A stretch of DNA of 64,000 nucleotides. Source: Rotaria macrura (Eukaryota > Rotifera > Eurotatoria > Philodinida > Philodinidae). Each line of letters begins with the position of its first letter. The first letter of the stretch is position 1. Shown here piece after piece: positions 36,801-49,528 of this stretch. The notes beneath the pieces are model-generated. The model saw only the letters and a list, made by a program, of their open reading frames with translations, made no database searches and was not told the DNA's origin. The DNA lies in the NCBI GenBank assembly GCA_900239685.1, contig OENT01000715.1:1-64000 (forward strand), given 5' to 3'. A program made the translations under genes and the position numbers.

Positions 36801-39800
36801 AAGATCCATGCCGAAATCGATAAATGTCCATTGAATGCCTTCACGTTTATACTCTTCTTGTTCTAATACGAACATATGATGATTGAAGAATTGTTGAAGA
36901 CGTTCATTTGTGTAATTGATGCACAATTGTTCGAATCCATTGTACTAAATTATTCATATCGATAGAAATCATTAGATTGAAGAGTTCAATAATTACTTCA
37001 AAGATCTCGAAACCAGCAATATCGAGTACACCAATGAAATATTGTCGTTTGCTTTTAACATCAAGTGTAAGATTGACACGTTCGACCAACCAACAGAACA
37101 TTCGATGGTAAATCTTAAGTAAGATGATGTTGATAAAAATATGTTTCGAAATAGATGTAGAAGAAAAATAGGAAAAATTTGTATTGAATGAGAACAAGAT
37201 TGATGAACATTCTATTGAAATAATATGAGATACATTTAGAGCTCTTATCGAGCTATCTCGAACATAAGAATACCACTGTGTATCATTGCTGTATCGTTTT
37301 TGCTCTAAGTTTTTTTTATTTATAATCGGAAAATCTGTCAGTAGTAAGGCAAAGTCAATGAAGATCAAGATTCAAAATACTAAACCGAGCATTAAAATTT
37401 AGTTTCTCGTATCGTATCAATCTTATTCCGATGATCATAATATAAATACTATCCCAAACAATGCAACTTACTGATTTAGATAGAGCACCGATTGAGTTCA
37501 CGACTTGATCTTTATTTTGACCTTTATTGACGAATTCATTACCGACCTGTATGAGATCAGAAAATGTTGAATATTCACTGTGAGAAAAAAAACACATGAC
37601 GAATACAAACCTTTATGCGAGGCTTAAGTAAACCTTTGATGAGTTCAGCGGCATCTACATCAAGAAGATGTGCAACTTTTTCACAATCTTCAGTAGTTTC
37701 AGCTTCGGCTTGTTCTTCGCGTGGTCGTTGTTTCCATTGTGAATTGCCAAAATGCATAATGGCAGCTGTACACTTGTACATACTATGTTTTTCTTCCTGT
37801 GTATTTTTTTTTCGAATAGATGAATTTCTAATTTTTGTTTATTCTCATGATTGTTCGATACATACCAATGTAAAACCAAGTATATCAAAAGCCTCATCAG
37901 TAATACGCATTTCTTCCGCATCATCAACTCCATCAATTGTAACCATGCCTTGCGATACAAAATGATACTTCAATGGATCAGTTTGGATCAGACATAGTTC
38001 TAGAATAATAATCGAGTGGTGACTTATTGGTATGAAAAATTTAATACTATAGAGACATACTATGATATTCCGGAAATGCAGTTGAACACATTTGATAAAA
38101 AATGTGATAGTTACGTTCAGCTTGAAATGAAAAATGTTTTCTAATACGTGTTCATCTATTCGGAAAATTTTCTCTTACCTGGTTGCTATAAAATAAGAAG
38201 AGAAAAAGAAAAACAAATTATTTCTATGATAAAAATCAAATATAAGAATGAACTATTTTACCTGAAAGATGACACGAGATTTTTCGAGTAGATATACTTC
38301 AATATCTGCACCAGCAATTTTTCCTGTAGGACCAAAATGGATTCGAATGAATTTACCCTAGAAATATTCAACAGTAAATGTTATTGGCAATGCTTGTTGA
38401 TAGAAAAAAGAAATGGAATAAAAATTGATGAATAGTTTTAAAAGCAAGACACAAGCAAACATGCATAATAGAATATGTCAAGCAAAATGAATCACTCTAT
38501 GATAATTTCTTGAAGATATTAAGAAGAATCATCACAGAGATCTTATTTGTTAACGAGCGATATTTGTCACTTACAACTACTAGTGACAATAGGTTGTTAT
38601 TGACGCTGTTCAGATGTATTTGTATTTAAATTGCTGAATACAAAAAAAAGGATTTGTTTCCGGCAATATATCTGATTGCTATAAGAAAGGTACATTGAGC
38701 TAAACACATGATCACATGATATATGGTATCAACGTTCGATTCAATACTTTGATCTTCAAAACTAAATGTCTACAATTAAGGAAGATGAACACATTGGTAA
38801 CAATAAAACTTGGGTTAACTCTATATATGATATCCTGTGATACAGGTAAAAAGAAAATAAGCCGATGATTTAATGCATGCTCGGCATAGATCATGAGTTT
38901 AAAAAGAAAAAGATAATGGTATTCAAATTAACGAAGAAAAACATAAACTTAGGTTTTGTATTCTGAATAAAAGTATATTCAACTTACAAATCGAGAAGAA
39001 TTATTGTTCCTAGTTGTCTTTGCATTACCATATGCTTCTAATGCAGGATCTAATCAAGATGAAACCAATTTCATAGAAGAATCTTTATTCGAAACAGAAA
39101 ATCTAGCAACTACTTACTAGCTGAAATAATTTGATCTTCAAGAGTCATGGTTTTCTATTTTGATCGAGAAAAAAGTACTAGTATTGAAAAAAAAACGTAT
39201 TCTTTCAATAGAAGTACCTTGCCACTTTCTTCCTTTTTAACACCAGCAGCTGCGACTAAGGCAAAATATTGAATAACTTTCTTGGTATTTTCTGTTTTGC
39301 CAGCGCCTGATTCACCAGTAATCAACATAGATTGATTTTCACGATCTAAACGATATTCATGTAGAAGATTTTGAATAAAATTCGATTGAACAGATTTCTA
39401 GTTCAAAGAAAAATAATTTCATAAGCAATACTCTGCACCATGTATGAAAAAGCGTAATCGTGGCAAACTATTATTTCTGAAATGTCGTGACGCTTTTGAA
39501 ATTGTTATAACGAAACTTTCAGAATAAAGAAGACAACTCGTACAATTCTTATTGTCACTGATCTACAAGTATCTAGGGCGTATATATATATCAATCAAAA
39601 TCTCTAACAACTGCAATAGAGTCAACTCAACTGTGTACAATTTCAGAAAATATATGCCATATCTGAAAGTAATAGTTTGATCTAATGCTTTTTAGCGTAT
39701 AGTCATCAATTGAAATTTTCAACAACGATACCTGAAAAACTGAGAAAATTGGAAATCCCTCAACTGCTTAGGAATTCTAAATAGAAATATTATGATTCCT

Positions 39801-41725
39801 TATCGGAAAGACACCATCGATCATCACTTGGCTCATAGTAAGACCAGAAAAAAAACAGAGCAATATATTTTTTCTGCATTCATCTTTTTTAAGTATGTAT
39901 TCCTGTTGACAGATAATCTGACTATTTTTATTATCAGTTGATGAGTATGGTAAATGTTAAGTTTTCTTTTCTACTCTTAAAATGGTATTATATACACCAA
40001 TAGTATCATCAAATGCCTCCAAAGAAAAGAATATTGCTTATGAAATAAATTCTTTTTTATTCTTAGTGAATTATTCTCGTAATCCTAAAGAAAATAGACG
40101 AACACTAGTTTCGCATACGTATGTCAGATCTCTGTGTGAGATCTCATAATCGTATTTCCTGGAGCGAATCTTGTCTTTCATGGAAAGTTCATTGTTCTGA
40201 ATGAATATCCTTCTGGTACATTAATTGGCGTCTGTCAATGATTGACTCGCATGTTATCATGTAATATTCTTTGATTCAGTTGTACAATTAATACTCGACT
40301 AAGTTGGCTCTGATAATAACAATTCGAAAGAAAATGTCAATGATTACGATATTCATCAATACTAATTCAGAAGAGTTTATAAAACAAGAAAATGTTAGAC
40401 ATTTAAATAATAATCTGATTGTTCATTGTTTCACATGAACATTTACAGTATGTACTTGGTCTATGTGTGCATTTATTATCAATGATAAATTTTAATATAA
40501 CGTAAGGATTATTCTTAATTCAAAAGAATGTTAAAGAACAAAATTTCATTTTTTTTTATTTTTCAAGATGTAGAAACTAATTTCATAATTATTCAATGGC
40601 TTCCAAAGCAAAAAAACTAATCCTGAACACTATTTCCATTGTTCATTGTTGTTCTTTTTTTACCGTCAGTTAGTTATTCATCCTTGAATATTTTATTTTC
40701 ATAGTAATATCCCATATGGGATTTCATTAAAGCAATAATCTTTCTGAGCTCCTGATCCGATCTCAATAAACAAGTTGCATCTGTTGATTGACGTGTTATT
40801 TCTCCTTTTCTCTGTCTCTCTCTCTCGGTGTGTAACCTACGTAGGTGATAACAACCATACCATAAATGCCTTTTCCCTTTCCTACACTCGTATCATATTC
40901 CGTTCACTCGCTATTCCTTCTTTGTTGATCCAGACGTGGATATGCCTTTCGTGACATTCCATCAAGAAAGGGTATTCAAGGACATGTCCTTTTTCTCCGT
41001 ATAAAGTGTATCATTATCAGGTGATCTTTCATGCGAACAATAGATATGTCGATAAACACTGTTGTTTACAATAAGATACTCACCACGAAGCATGTTCGAA
41101 TAGGCATTGTCAGCAATAGCATACAGATGTGGTGCAACTTCAGCACGTTTCTTGCCACGATACATCATAACTACCTTCATGGTGTAAATAGGTAAACGTT
41201 TGTATGGATTGATGACAACACAAAATAGACCAGAATAAGTCTAGAGAATTGAACAAATGAATAAAACAAGAAAGATAATTTTATGGCCCACAACGAAATG
41301 ATAGGCTTACATAGATGAGCCATCGTCCATAACGATCACGCAAATTAGACAAAACTGAACCATCGTTTAAATAAGTCAAATCAGCCATATCATCCGTACA
41401 GGAATATTTCGGAGGATTCATTTGTTGAACAGCATCTTTTTTTATTGTTAAGCTCTGAAAGAAAAAACAATGAATTCGACTGTGATTAAAAAACGTATTG
41501 AATTAAAACAATTACCTCGCCCTTAAGGGTTTTCACTGTTACATCATCACCTTTGGTGCTTACAATTTCACCAGCAACGTAAGATTCTTTTGGATCAGGT
41601 ACCCAACATGCTTTCTTACCATCGAACGGTTGAGCCTGAAGTTTAATTTTCTCTTCAGGTGGAAGAACCAAATATTTCATTGCATCCACCACCTCCGGAT
41701 CATTATGATCGTATGATGATGTCAT
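30855..41725 (-). CDS. Mhc: Myosin II heavy chain, striated-muscle type, complete (1959 residues)
   Basis: Thirty-two coding exons sum to 5880 nt with no break, from an ATG at 41725 to a TAA at 30855. Motor exons run 41516-41725, 41311-41454, 41084-41240, 39218-39345 and on to 35524-36211; the rod runs from 35392-35469 to 30855-30926. Landmarks in order: N-terminal SH3-like region ([16 protein letters not shown]); P-loop [13 protein letters not shown]; switch I NNNSSRFGK; switch [11 protein letters not shown]; the actin-binding segment [13 protein letters not shown]; the SH1 helix ICRKGFPNR; an IQ/neck region near [13 protein letters not shown]; then about 1100 residues of heptad coiled coil ending in a short non-helical tail (RSTSVRPR). 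It hydrolyses ATP to pull on actin and assembles into thick filaments. Loop 2 is Gly/Lys-rich ([16 protein letters not shown]), as in muscle isoforms. One exon is only 7 nt (38179-38185). No duplicated alternative exons were found. Confidence 0.97.
39346..41083 (-). other. Largest myosin intron, 1.7 kb
   Basis: Splits the codon for Asp in NMLR-DRENQSM, just before the P-loop. It holds a CT-rich run near 40805-40830 and otherwise no recognisable gene. Long early introns of muscle myosin genes often hold enhancers; that is only a suggestion here. Confidence 0.65.
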
Positions 41726-44635
41726 TGTTGTAATATGTTTGAATTATACTTAATGCACTTGATTTCTGAATTCAATCAATAAAGATCTTCTTCGTCGTCA
41801 ATACACAAGAATGAAACGCACTGAGTTGCGCGCTAGAAATGGTTATAGAACTGATATAACAAGCACTAATATACTGTTCGATGTTGATGAAGAGAGAGAG
41901 AGAAAGAGAAAATAATAGAGACAATATTCTCGGCCAAAAAAAGGTCGCTCCTCACATCACACAAGTGTTGGGATACATAACAATAATCACTCTCTGTCTC
42001 TCTATCACTCTATCTCTCTCCTAAAAAAGTCATAGAATTTCTTTACTCTGATACTATGGTAGGATATAAGATGTAGAGAATAGCGTTTTTTTTATATCGT
42101 TAATCCAATAATATAGAAATAGATCGAGAAATGCAGCGAATGTGAGAATACGTTTTTAGCCATATTAGCAATAATATACTAGTGATTGTGAGCATCATAT
42201 AATAAATCATGTACAAAAAAGGAATTGATGACGAAAATAGATTTGTATAAAAAAAAGAATACATGTCTTTTTCTATTGTATAATCAACAAAAGAAAAATC
42301 ATCATCAAGGTTTTCTTGCATTTTATTTGTAGATCTCATATCATGTTCGATCTTTGCATTGAATCTGATAAGTTCAAATTTGATGGATGCTGTCTCTAAT
42401 TTAACGTCTCGTGAAATGATTCAAAGCAAATACGATCTGATGAATAATAGAAACATAAGAATTTGATGGCAATTCTAAATGGCTGTATAAATAAAAGAGT
42501 GATTATTCGTGTTCAAAGAAATTTTAGCATATCATAATACTAAAATGAAGAAGCCAGAGATTATCCAAAAAGAATTAAGATTTTATTAGAACGAAATAAC
42601 TAGAATATAATGATGCTTTATTTATTGCTCTTTTCATTGTCTACTATAATTAAATCTAGTTTTGATTTATAATTATATAATTTTATTTTCATAATTCAAC
42701 TAGGATAAGCACAGTTATTCGCAAAATCTGTACATCATCAGCGGTTGTTGACATGTTTATATATCTGTTTAGTTTCAGATTCACATACCGAAGGCTGGCT
42801 CAAAGGTAAGAAAAAGAGTACGCTAACGAGAGAAATATATACGTTTTTGGTGAGAATCATAGGAAAAGAAAAGAGAGAGAAGAAAAAAGAAGCGATTCAA
42901 CACATCTGTACATATAGACAAATGCCTAGCGGGAAACTGTTGATTACATGTGTAAAGAGCAAATATGTTTAGATTTTATCAGAAACTATTAAAGCTGTAT
43001 TCCATCAGACGATCATCCTCCGAAAATGTAGGATTTCAATTGAAACTAAAACGTTTAGTTACTATTTTTGCAGAACCAAGCAAAAAAATTTAATGAAACG
43101 GATAAATATTGCCGCAGTCATTATCAGTCATAAACAATTATATCCTTTCTCTTATCTGATACACACATTCAACCATGTATATTTATATTGACTCTTGATT
43201 AATTAGATTTCAGATGACATATTGATAAACATAGATTATTTAATGGGGTCTATTATTTTATAACAATAAGCGTAACTAATCGGCGGGATCGGGGGGGGGG
43301 GAGTTTAAATAGACAAATAGGCCAGTTGGACAAACTTCTGAAAACTTTGAAACATGATTCTATCCATCATTTACTCACTTGAGAACATTTTCAACAGTCG
43401 GATCACTTTTCAGTTCAAACTGTGTGGATAGGATACGTTCCATTGATCTATGAAAAGATCTGACAGGACAAGCACTTTTAGGGTTATCTGAACAGAGTTA
43501 TCATCATTCAACCACAACTTTAGGTTGTAGCATAGTACCGACAGGAAAATCGAATGATCGCATAACGAGTTGAGACTTCGTCCACTACCAAGTTAAGAGA
43601 TTTGCTCGTGAACAACATGTCCTGAATATTGTAACCGAAAACCGTTTACTTGATGAGATATGGAAGTCACTCAAATCTGGCATATCTCAACAAGAAGACA
43701 CAAGTTAGTAGAAGAAATATTAGCGCGATGGACAATCATTCGATTTTCTTTTCAATGTCGTGCTATAGACTAAAATTCCAGTAAAATGATCTTCTAAATC
43801 TAAATAAAATACCCAAGAGCCAACAGTTACTGAGACTTTCTTTTTTAGGTTCTATTGAAATAATTTGATAAGACCGCCAGCCTTTTGAGATGAATTCTAC
43901 ACGGTTTGTCAATACATACGAGGTACAGATGATAATGAGAATGATGGTGAGGGTATACAGCGGCAAGAAACCATAACTAGTGGCTCTCGATTAACGAAGT
44001 AAACTATGTAGAAAAATTACTTCCCGATGGTCGTTTCTTTCATGAATCACAGTGAACATCAAACACTATTCAGATTGGATTTTATGGTCGATGAAATCGT
44101 GCTTCTGATCATTGTTGACACAAACTTGAATTTTTACGAAACATGAATTAGCTATAAGCAGAACCGTGCAAGGTAAAAGTGTGGAATGAGAAACCGAAAT
44201 TTTATCTCAAGAAATAGATATACACAGAATGTTGCCAAATGTATCGTTATTCATCCGAAATATTACATGAAGACAATATCATCCTATTCATCGTATTGAA
44301 GCAATGTCTATAATAGATTAAAACTTCGAAATGAAGTGAACTAAAGTGGTATGTAGTGCTTAACTTTTAAGCAAGTAATAAGAATCTACTTCCATATTGT
44401 GTCTCATTATCGTTGCAATGCATTATGATGTAAAATTATTCGATCGATACAATGTCTTCAAATAAGAAACAAAATGAATTCACTGTCAGCATAAGATATT
44501 TGCGGGCAATAATGATCGTCACACACTTGCACTGCTGTAAGATATGTAGATGATAAAATATTATAAGATTCATCACAAGAATACCTAGTTAACTAAGAAT
44601 TATTAACTCGGCTGAAGGGAGAGTCATATGAAATA
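41726..44635. other. Myosin upstream region and gene-poor stretch
   Basis: Directly upstream of the myosin ATG are a GA-repeat run (about 41889-41915) and an opposing CT-rich run (about 41990-42021). A G run of about 11 lies near 43289. No coding frame with family resemblance. The GA/CT runs may be promoter elements of the myosin gene. Confidence 0.45.
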
Positions 44636-44950
44636 AAATGAGTTTCTATGCCTATCTGTCCCAGGTCGTTCGTTCCGGAGCCCGGATTCCACCGGTAACG
44701 GAATATTTTCCGGCTTCTTCCTGCCGGTTCTGGTGTATTTCCGGCCGGAAAAACAAACGGAACATGGAAGCAGTATTCCGACCGCAATTATCCGTACCCG
44801 GAACCTAGATATTCCGACCACCTCCGAAAGCCGGAAATTTCATGGAAATACCTCGGATCATCCAGGAACCTACCGGAACTACGGCAAGTTCCGCCAGGAT
44901 CCAACCGGAAAAAACAATACTCAGATAAGGAACCAACGGAAATAGTCGGG
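44636..44950. repeat. CCGGAA/TTCCGG-rich repeat block
   Basis: About 315 bases of much higher GC than the flanks, made of closely spaced CCGGAA, TTCCGG and CGGAAT words in both orientations. It contains GGAAGCAGTATTCCGACC (about 44764), shared with the block at 19.35 kb in the hAT element. Frames of 64-70 codons on both strands are by-products of the composition. Confidence 0.65.
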
Positions 44951-45589
44951 ATCGACTGTTTTGCGACCGGATTTTCTAAGATTATTTATGCTTGGAAAAT
45001 CAGGCCTCCGCTAGAAAAAAATCACATCCAATATAAAATTCTCATTTATGCCGATCCTAGATACTCAAATCAGCATTTCACAAAAAAAGACCTTTAAAGG
45101 TCTTTTTTAAGTTTTTTTTCTAAATCCTTCATTTCAAGGCCTATATCAATGAAGTTATCGTTTTCAGTGTAATTGTGTGCATTTCAAGTCAGTTTCATAA
45201 AAATTTATAGATCGTAGGCCATGATGAGACCATTGAAGCGTCACTTACCTTGATTGACAACTCGAAAAAGTCTAAAAACGGTGGTGTGTATCATGTGTCC
45301 CGTGCTTACACATAGCGTTTTCGGTTTGCCAAAGTCTAAAAATCTGATTTTTAGGTCTTCGGACTGAAAATTCCCATTTTTGTGACAAAAGCGAGTTCGG
45401 AGAGAATTGTATAATGTTTCACTAGAATTTTATTTGTTCCCAGGGTATCTTCTGGTGTTGTTTAAGGTTTGTTTAAAAAAGAAGTAAAAGCTGGCTTCAA
45501 AATTCAGAGACTTTGCTTAGTAGTTCTGAGTATTTAGCACTGTCTGGGAAACGGCCAGATGAGTTTTCGTGAGCTTAGCGGAAACGGTC
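44951..45589. other. Stretch between two GC-rich blocks
   Basis: AT-rich, no gene. It includes a perfect 26-bp palindrome at 45083-45108 centred on CCTTTAAAGG. Its nature is unknown. Confidence 0.5.
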
Positions 45590-45835
45590 AGATCTGAACC
45601 GTATGTGGTCTGTGCTTGGAAACGGTGTTTTCCGTCGACGGATCCTGTATAGGAATCAGGAACCGTATCCGTGGATACGCTCCGGTGCCCGGAATCGCTG
45701 GGAAGTAAGCCGGAACCGATTTCGAAAACCCGCTTCCGGAAATCGTGGGAATAACACTGGATCCGGCCGGTTCCTGCCGTACGTCTCGGACCTGGGTAGA
45801 CTCACTTCGCCTCATGGAGGAGCGAGGCGAGTAAA
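45590..45835. repeat. CGGAA-rich repeat block with terminal hairpin
   Basis: A second GC-rich block, with words such as CCGTATCC, CCGGAA and GGAACCG in both orientations. It ends in a short hairpin near 45790-45835 (CTTCGCCTC facing GAGGCGAG). No protein resemblance. Confidence 0.55.
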
Positions 45836-46140
45836 CTCAATGAACTAGGTCGATCAAAACGGACCACCGTAAACAGCCGAAGCAGTATCGTAACCGATCG
45901 TTTTTACATCGTATTCCACGGTTAAACGACCGTTTTAAGCCGTATTATGGCGTTTTAACATGGCCCGTATTACGGCCGTACACGGACACCGTATATACGC
46001 CGTAAAACCCTCATAAAGACAGCGTAATACTATCGTATTCTATAGAACATACGGCCGTATTACTGACTATGTTAAAATGGGATAATACGACGCCGTAACG
46101 AGCCATATTTTCACCGTATACCACCGTTCACGGATTGTTC
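45836..46140. repeat. CCGTA/TACGG-rich repeat block
   Basis: About 300 bases packed with CCGTA, TACGG, CCGTATT and GCCGTA on both strands at high density, changing abruptly to plain AT-rich DNA after 46140. It is distinct in word content from the CCGGAA block beside it. Confidence 0.6.
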
Positions 46141-47897
46141 TGTTCGACCTGGGGAGTGTCGAATGTCTGATTCATACTATCACTCAAAAAAGAATTCAAA
46201 ATAATACTTTCCACATTGAATTGAATTGGGTTATTCATATCTCGATAGCTTAGTCGACGAAGTAGCTGACTTGATACATATTGTTTATCTGACTGATTCT
46301 TTGTTCCTGTCACCATTAGTTTCTTTTCTATTCATTTTTCCTAGTGAAGAACTGAAAACTACCTAAATGTTTTCGCCGAAAGTGAAAATATCGTTTATTA
46401 TATTACTGATTTTTTACCAAATGTTTTTTTCACTAGGTAAAATCCCATCGGAGACTCGTTTATATACTTTCTGTTCTCTCTTTCGAATACATAACTGAAA
46501 AATTCCGTTATCATGATCGTCATTCAGCAAAGAACTTTCTGTGGCATGGTACAGGAATGTATTATCGAACAGAATTTCACCTACACGGTGATTTCTGGAT
46601 TTCATGAACAGTTTGTAAAAAGTGATCCAAAAAAACAGAGGAAGCTTGTCTCTGATGCTCACAAGTAGTCAATAAAAGATGTAATTAAAAGTGATGCATG
46701 ATTACACTGTAGTTTCGCATGAGTGTGTGCTTCCGTTCTTATCTGTAGATGCAACTTAATGATAAACTATGATTACGACCAACGTGAATAAATACGAACT
46801 GCGTCATATTTTCTTTCCATCTATCTTAAAAATAGACACATTCAACATTATCGTTGCACATTGGACTCTCTTAGACGCGCATGGTTTCGTGTATAGTTGA
46901 TAATAAAAATTTATACAAATTGATAATTGGTGTAACAATAGTTGTCTTTTATCTAAGATGAAATAGCGTTCGTTTTTCGGCTGTTATATTCTGGGGACAG
47001 GACGATTTACTATAAGAGTAGCTTTTTTAAAGATGTAATGAGTTTCCTTTTTTGTCAACAAATATCGTAGTGAACCAATATTTATTTATATTACCAAGTT
47101 TAGAAAGGTCAACTGAATAAAATGGTGCAAAATTCATTTAATTGTTTTGAGAAATGAAAGATTAATTAGAGACAGTTTGCGAATAATTGCATCTGCCCCT
47201 CATCCGGATCACTATTCCTAATAAAAATAGTCAACGAAAAATATGCTAAAATATTAAAAAACCAATAAACTATTGATTTCACCATCCAATCTTGAAAGTT
47301 TCCGTACACTTCTGCAAGAAAAAATGTTCTTTGATTGGCGGACTATAGCATGACAGCAGTTCATCTCCAACGAATTGTTCTGTTGTATCAATGGGATTGA
47401 TTTGATATTACAATATTTCTATGATTTAGAAGTATTGAATAAAGCATGAAAACTTAATTGTAACTTCATTTCAATAGAAATATAACAGAAATTTATCCCG
47501 ATGCGGTATTGACTGCAATTATGATTCAATGTCGATAAAGAAAACTAGCAAATGAAGACTAGACAATGAGATGCAACAGTACTTTCGAACGAACATTGAT
47601 GGAAACGGTGAGTTATAGGTAAATTAAAGAAAACTTCAAAATGATGAAGTAGACGAATCAGGAAATTGAGCAGTTTACTGTTGTTATTCAGTTCATTTTG
47701 ATTTATTTGCTCTTGTATACACTTCAATAGTGAGTATTTGTATATGAAACCAATAGAAAAGATACCGACCACATTATCTTTTATACAAATTAATCTACTA
47801 TAGTCTCAACTCTTGATTTTCAGCAATCAACTTCGTTGAATTTCAAATTTAAATATTAACGAATAAATTGTGATTAAATAAAAATAATCGAAGAGAA
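46141..47897. other. Intergenic stretch, nothing recognised
   Basis: AT-rich. Minus-strand frames of 62-82 codons occur but have no recognisable family and no supporting splice context. No long repeat seen. Confidence 0.4.
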
Positions 47898-47970
47898 ATG
47901 CAAAGTTAACTTCGTCGACACGTTTCGTGTTTTTTACTAACATATGCAAGCACTCATCAGGACTCCGCAT
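47898..47970 (-). ncRNA. Candidate type I hammerhead ribozyme
   Basis: On the minus strand the conserved core is complete and ordered: CUGAUGA (47954-47960); helix II closed by GUG/CAC with a 21-base loop; GAAA then C (47922-47926); a very small helix III (AC/GU); and the cleavage triplet GUC ending at 47917. Helix I pairs GUC (47961-47963) with GAC (47914-47916). An internal loop follows, then an outer AUGC/GCAU helix. The minimal helix III is typical of hammerheads carried by Penelope-like elements and related retroposons, which may act as dimers. No reverse transcriptase frame is nearby, so this may be a solo or eroded copy. Confidence 0.55.
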
Positions 47971-49528
47971 GTACAACTGTCAGTTAAACAGGCAAAATAA
48001 AATACAGAAATAAAAGTAGAAAATTAAAAATCAATCAAATAAAATGGCAAAAGAAATTAATCTTTCAATTTTTGGGATGCATCGCTTTGTGACCGTTGTG
48101 AGACAGTATTTGCAGAAAATACTATAATCAGTATAATGAATTAAATTTGGTTACTGGACTTGGTTAATAATTAATACTAACGACGGAACATTCCCAAGTA
48201 ATTCACTCCGTTCTAATTACATAGTATACCATTCAATAGATTATATTATTGTAAGAAAATTCTTTTAAACATTAGCTATAAAGTTCCATGAAATCATCCG
48301 AATTCTATATTGTGGCATCCACGTGTGAGCGAGACATAGAATCGGTCCTGTTCTATTTCTGACCTTATCAGTTCGCTCTGGTTCGGTTTATACCGTAAGA
48401 GATTTGAATTTTGTTTTGGCTTATAAAGTATAAGAAAACTGAGCCGATTCTATCTCTTGTGTGTGTGTATTCAAGTAGGTAACAGTGAGCAAAAGATTTT
48501 GCTGACACTTGAGTTAATGCAAAATTGTATTGGTTGTTTTTCCAAGATTTGAACTAAGTTCACAGATAATCTGGTTCTCACATCCAACATTTCAGTCAAT
48601 CTGATATAACTGATGAGCGAGTCTGCCGTCATTGCATTTTTCCTGGTTGAGAACTGAACTATTCACATAGTGTCTCGAAACGATGACATATAAAAGACAA
48701 TTTAAAGGGATGTATGAAAATGAAGCCACGAATTTTATGGTCAATGAACAATAAAAATAGATTAGTTAAATGTATTCACATATTGAAGTGGGTAATCGTG
48801 AGTGACTTCGCGAAGAGACATCGACGAACTAGTAGTCGCTGCTATTGGAAGCTGATTGTAGATTCAATTCAGAAGAGACATGTATATAAATCGACATTTA
48901 GTTTTGAGAATACTGCCTAAGATTCCATTAATGAGAAGTTTCAATATAACTCTGATTTTCCAACAAGATAATGAAACAAGTAGTGTCATATCTGACGATA
49001 AACCTAGAGCCTTTTATGAAAAGGTATGTGAGCTTTTGATTTGTTGAAAAGGGTTATATTCATTATTTGGATGTATAAATTTCATGTTTCTCGTGTAATA
49101 AAATAATAAATCTTATTGTATCGAACCTCACGATCTTTAGATAGATATGTTGGCAAACTTCTATGACCTTCTGTAAACTTTGTCAACGGATTTTACAGAC
49201 GTCAAACTTCTCCTCATCATTCATAATATAACTGTCACAATCTTCATAAATAAATCATTGATAGTATGAGATTTCATTGTTTTTTATTATTATCATTTTC
49301 CCACCTAGCAGAGCCGCAGAGACATACACGAAACAATTGATTTTCTTTTTAAGACTCTATATTTCATATAAAATGGAATAAAAGACAAGAGATAGTTTTC
49401 AAGAAAGTTTCGGTTTGGAATTCCCTGATGAAAATTATCGTTTTATCAGTATAATTATTTTACGAATTAAAGGAAACTTGGAATCTCGAAGATGGTAAAT
49501 AAATGTAGTTGGTCGTTATATGGAAGTT
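47971..49528. other. Intergenic stretch, nothing recognised
   Basis: AT-rich, with a 68-codon plus-strand frame at 48714-48920 that is basic and has no recognisable family. No repeat seen. Confidence 0.35.

Noticed and set aside
42735-42760. A further CTGATGA (minus strand, near 42740) as a hammerhead core
   Set aside because: No GAAA plus GUC arrangement at the right distance and no helix II could be found.
44593-45848. Overlapping 62-82-codon frames on both strands in the GC-rich blocks
   Set aside because: They exist because the CCGG-type words lack stop codons; no start context, no conservation signal, both strands equally open.
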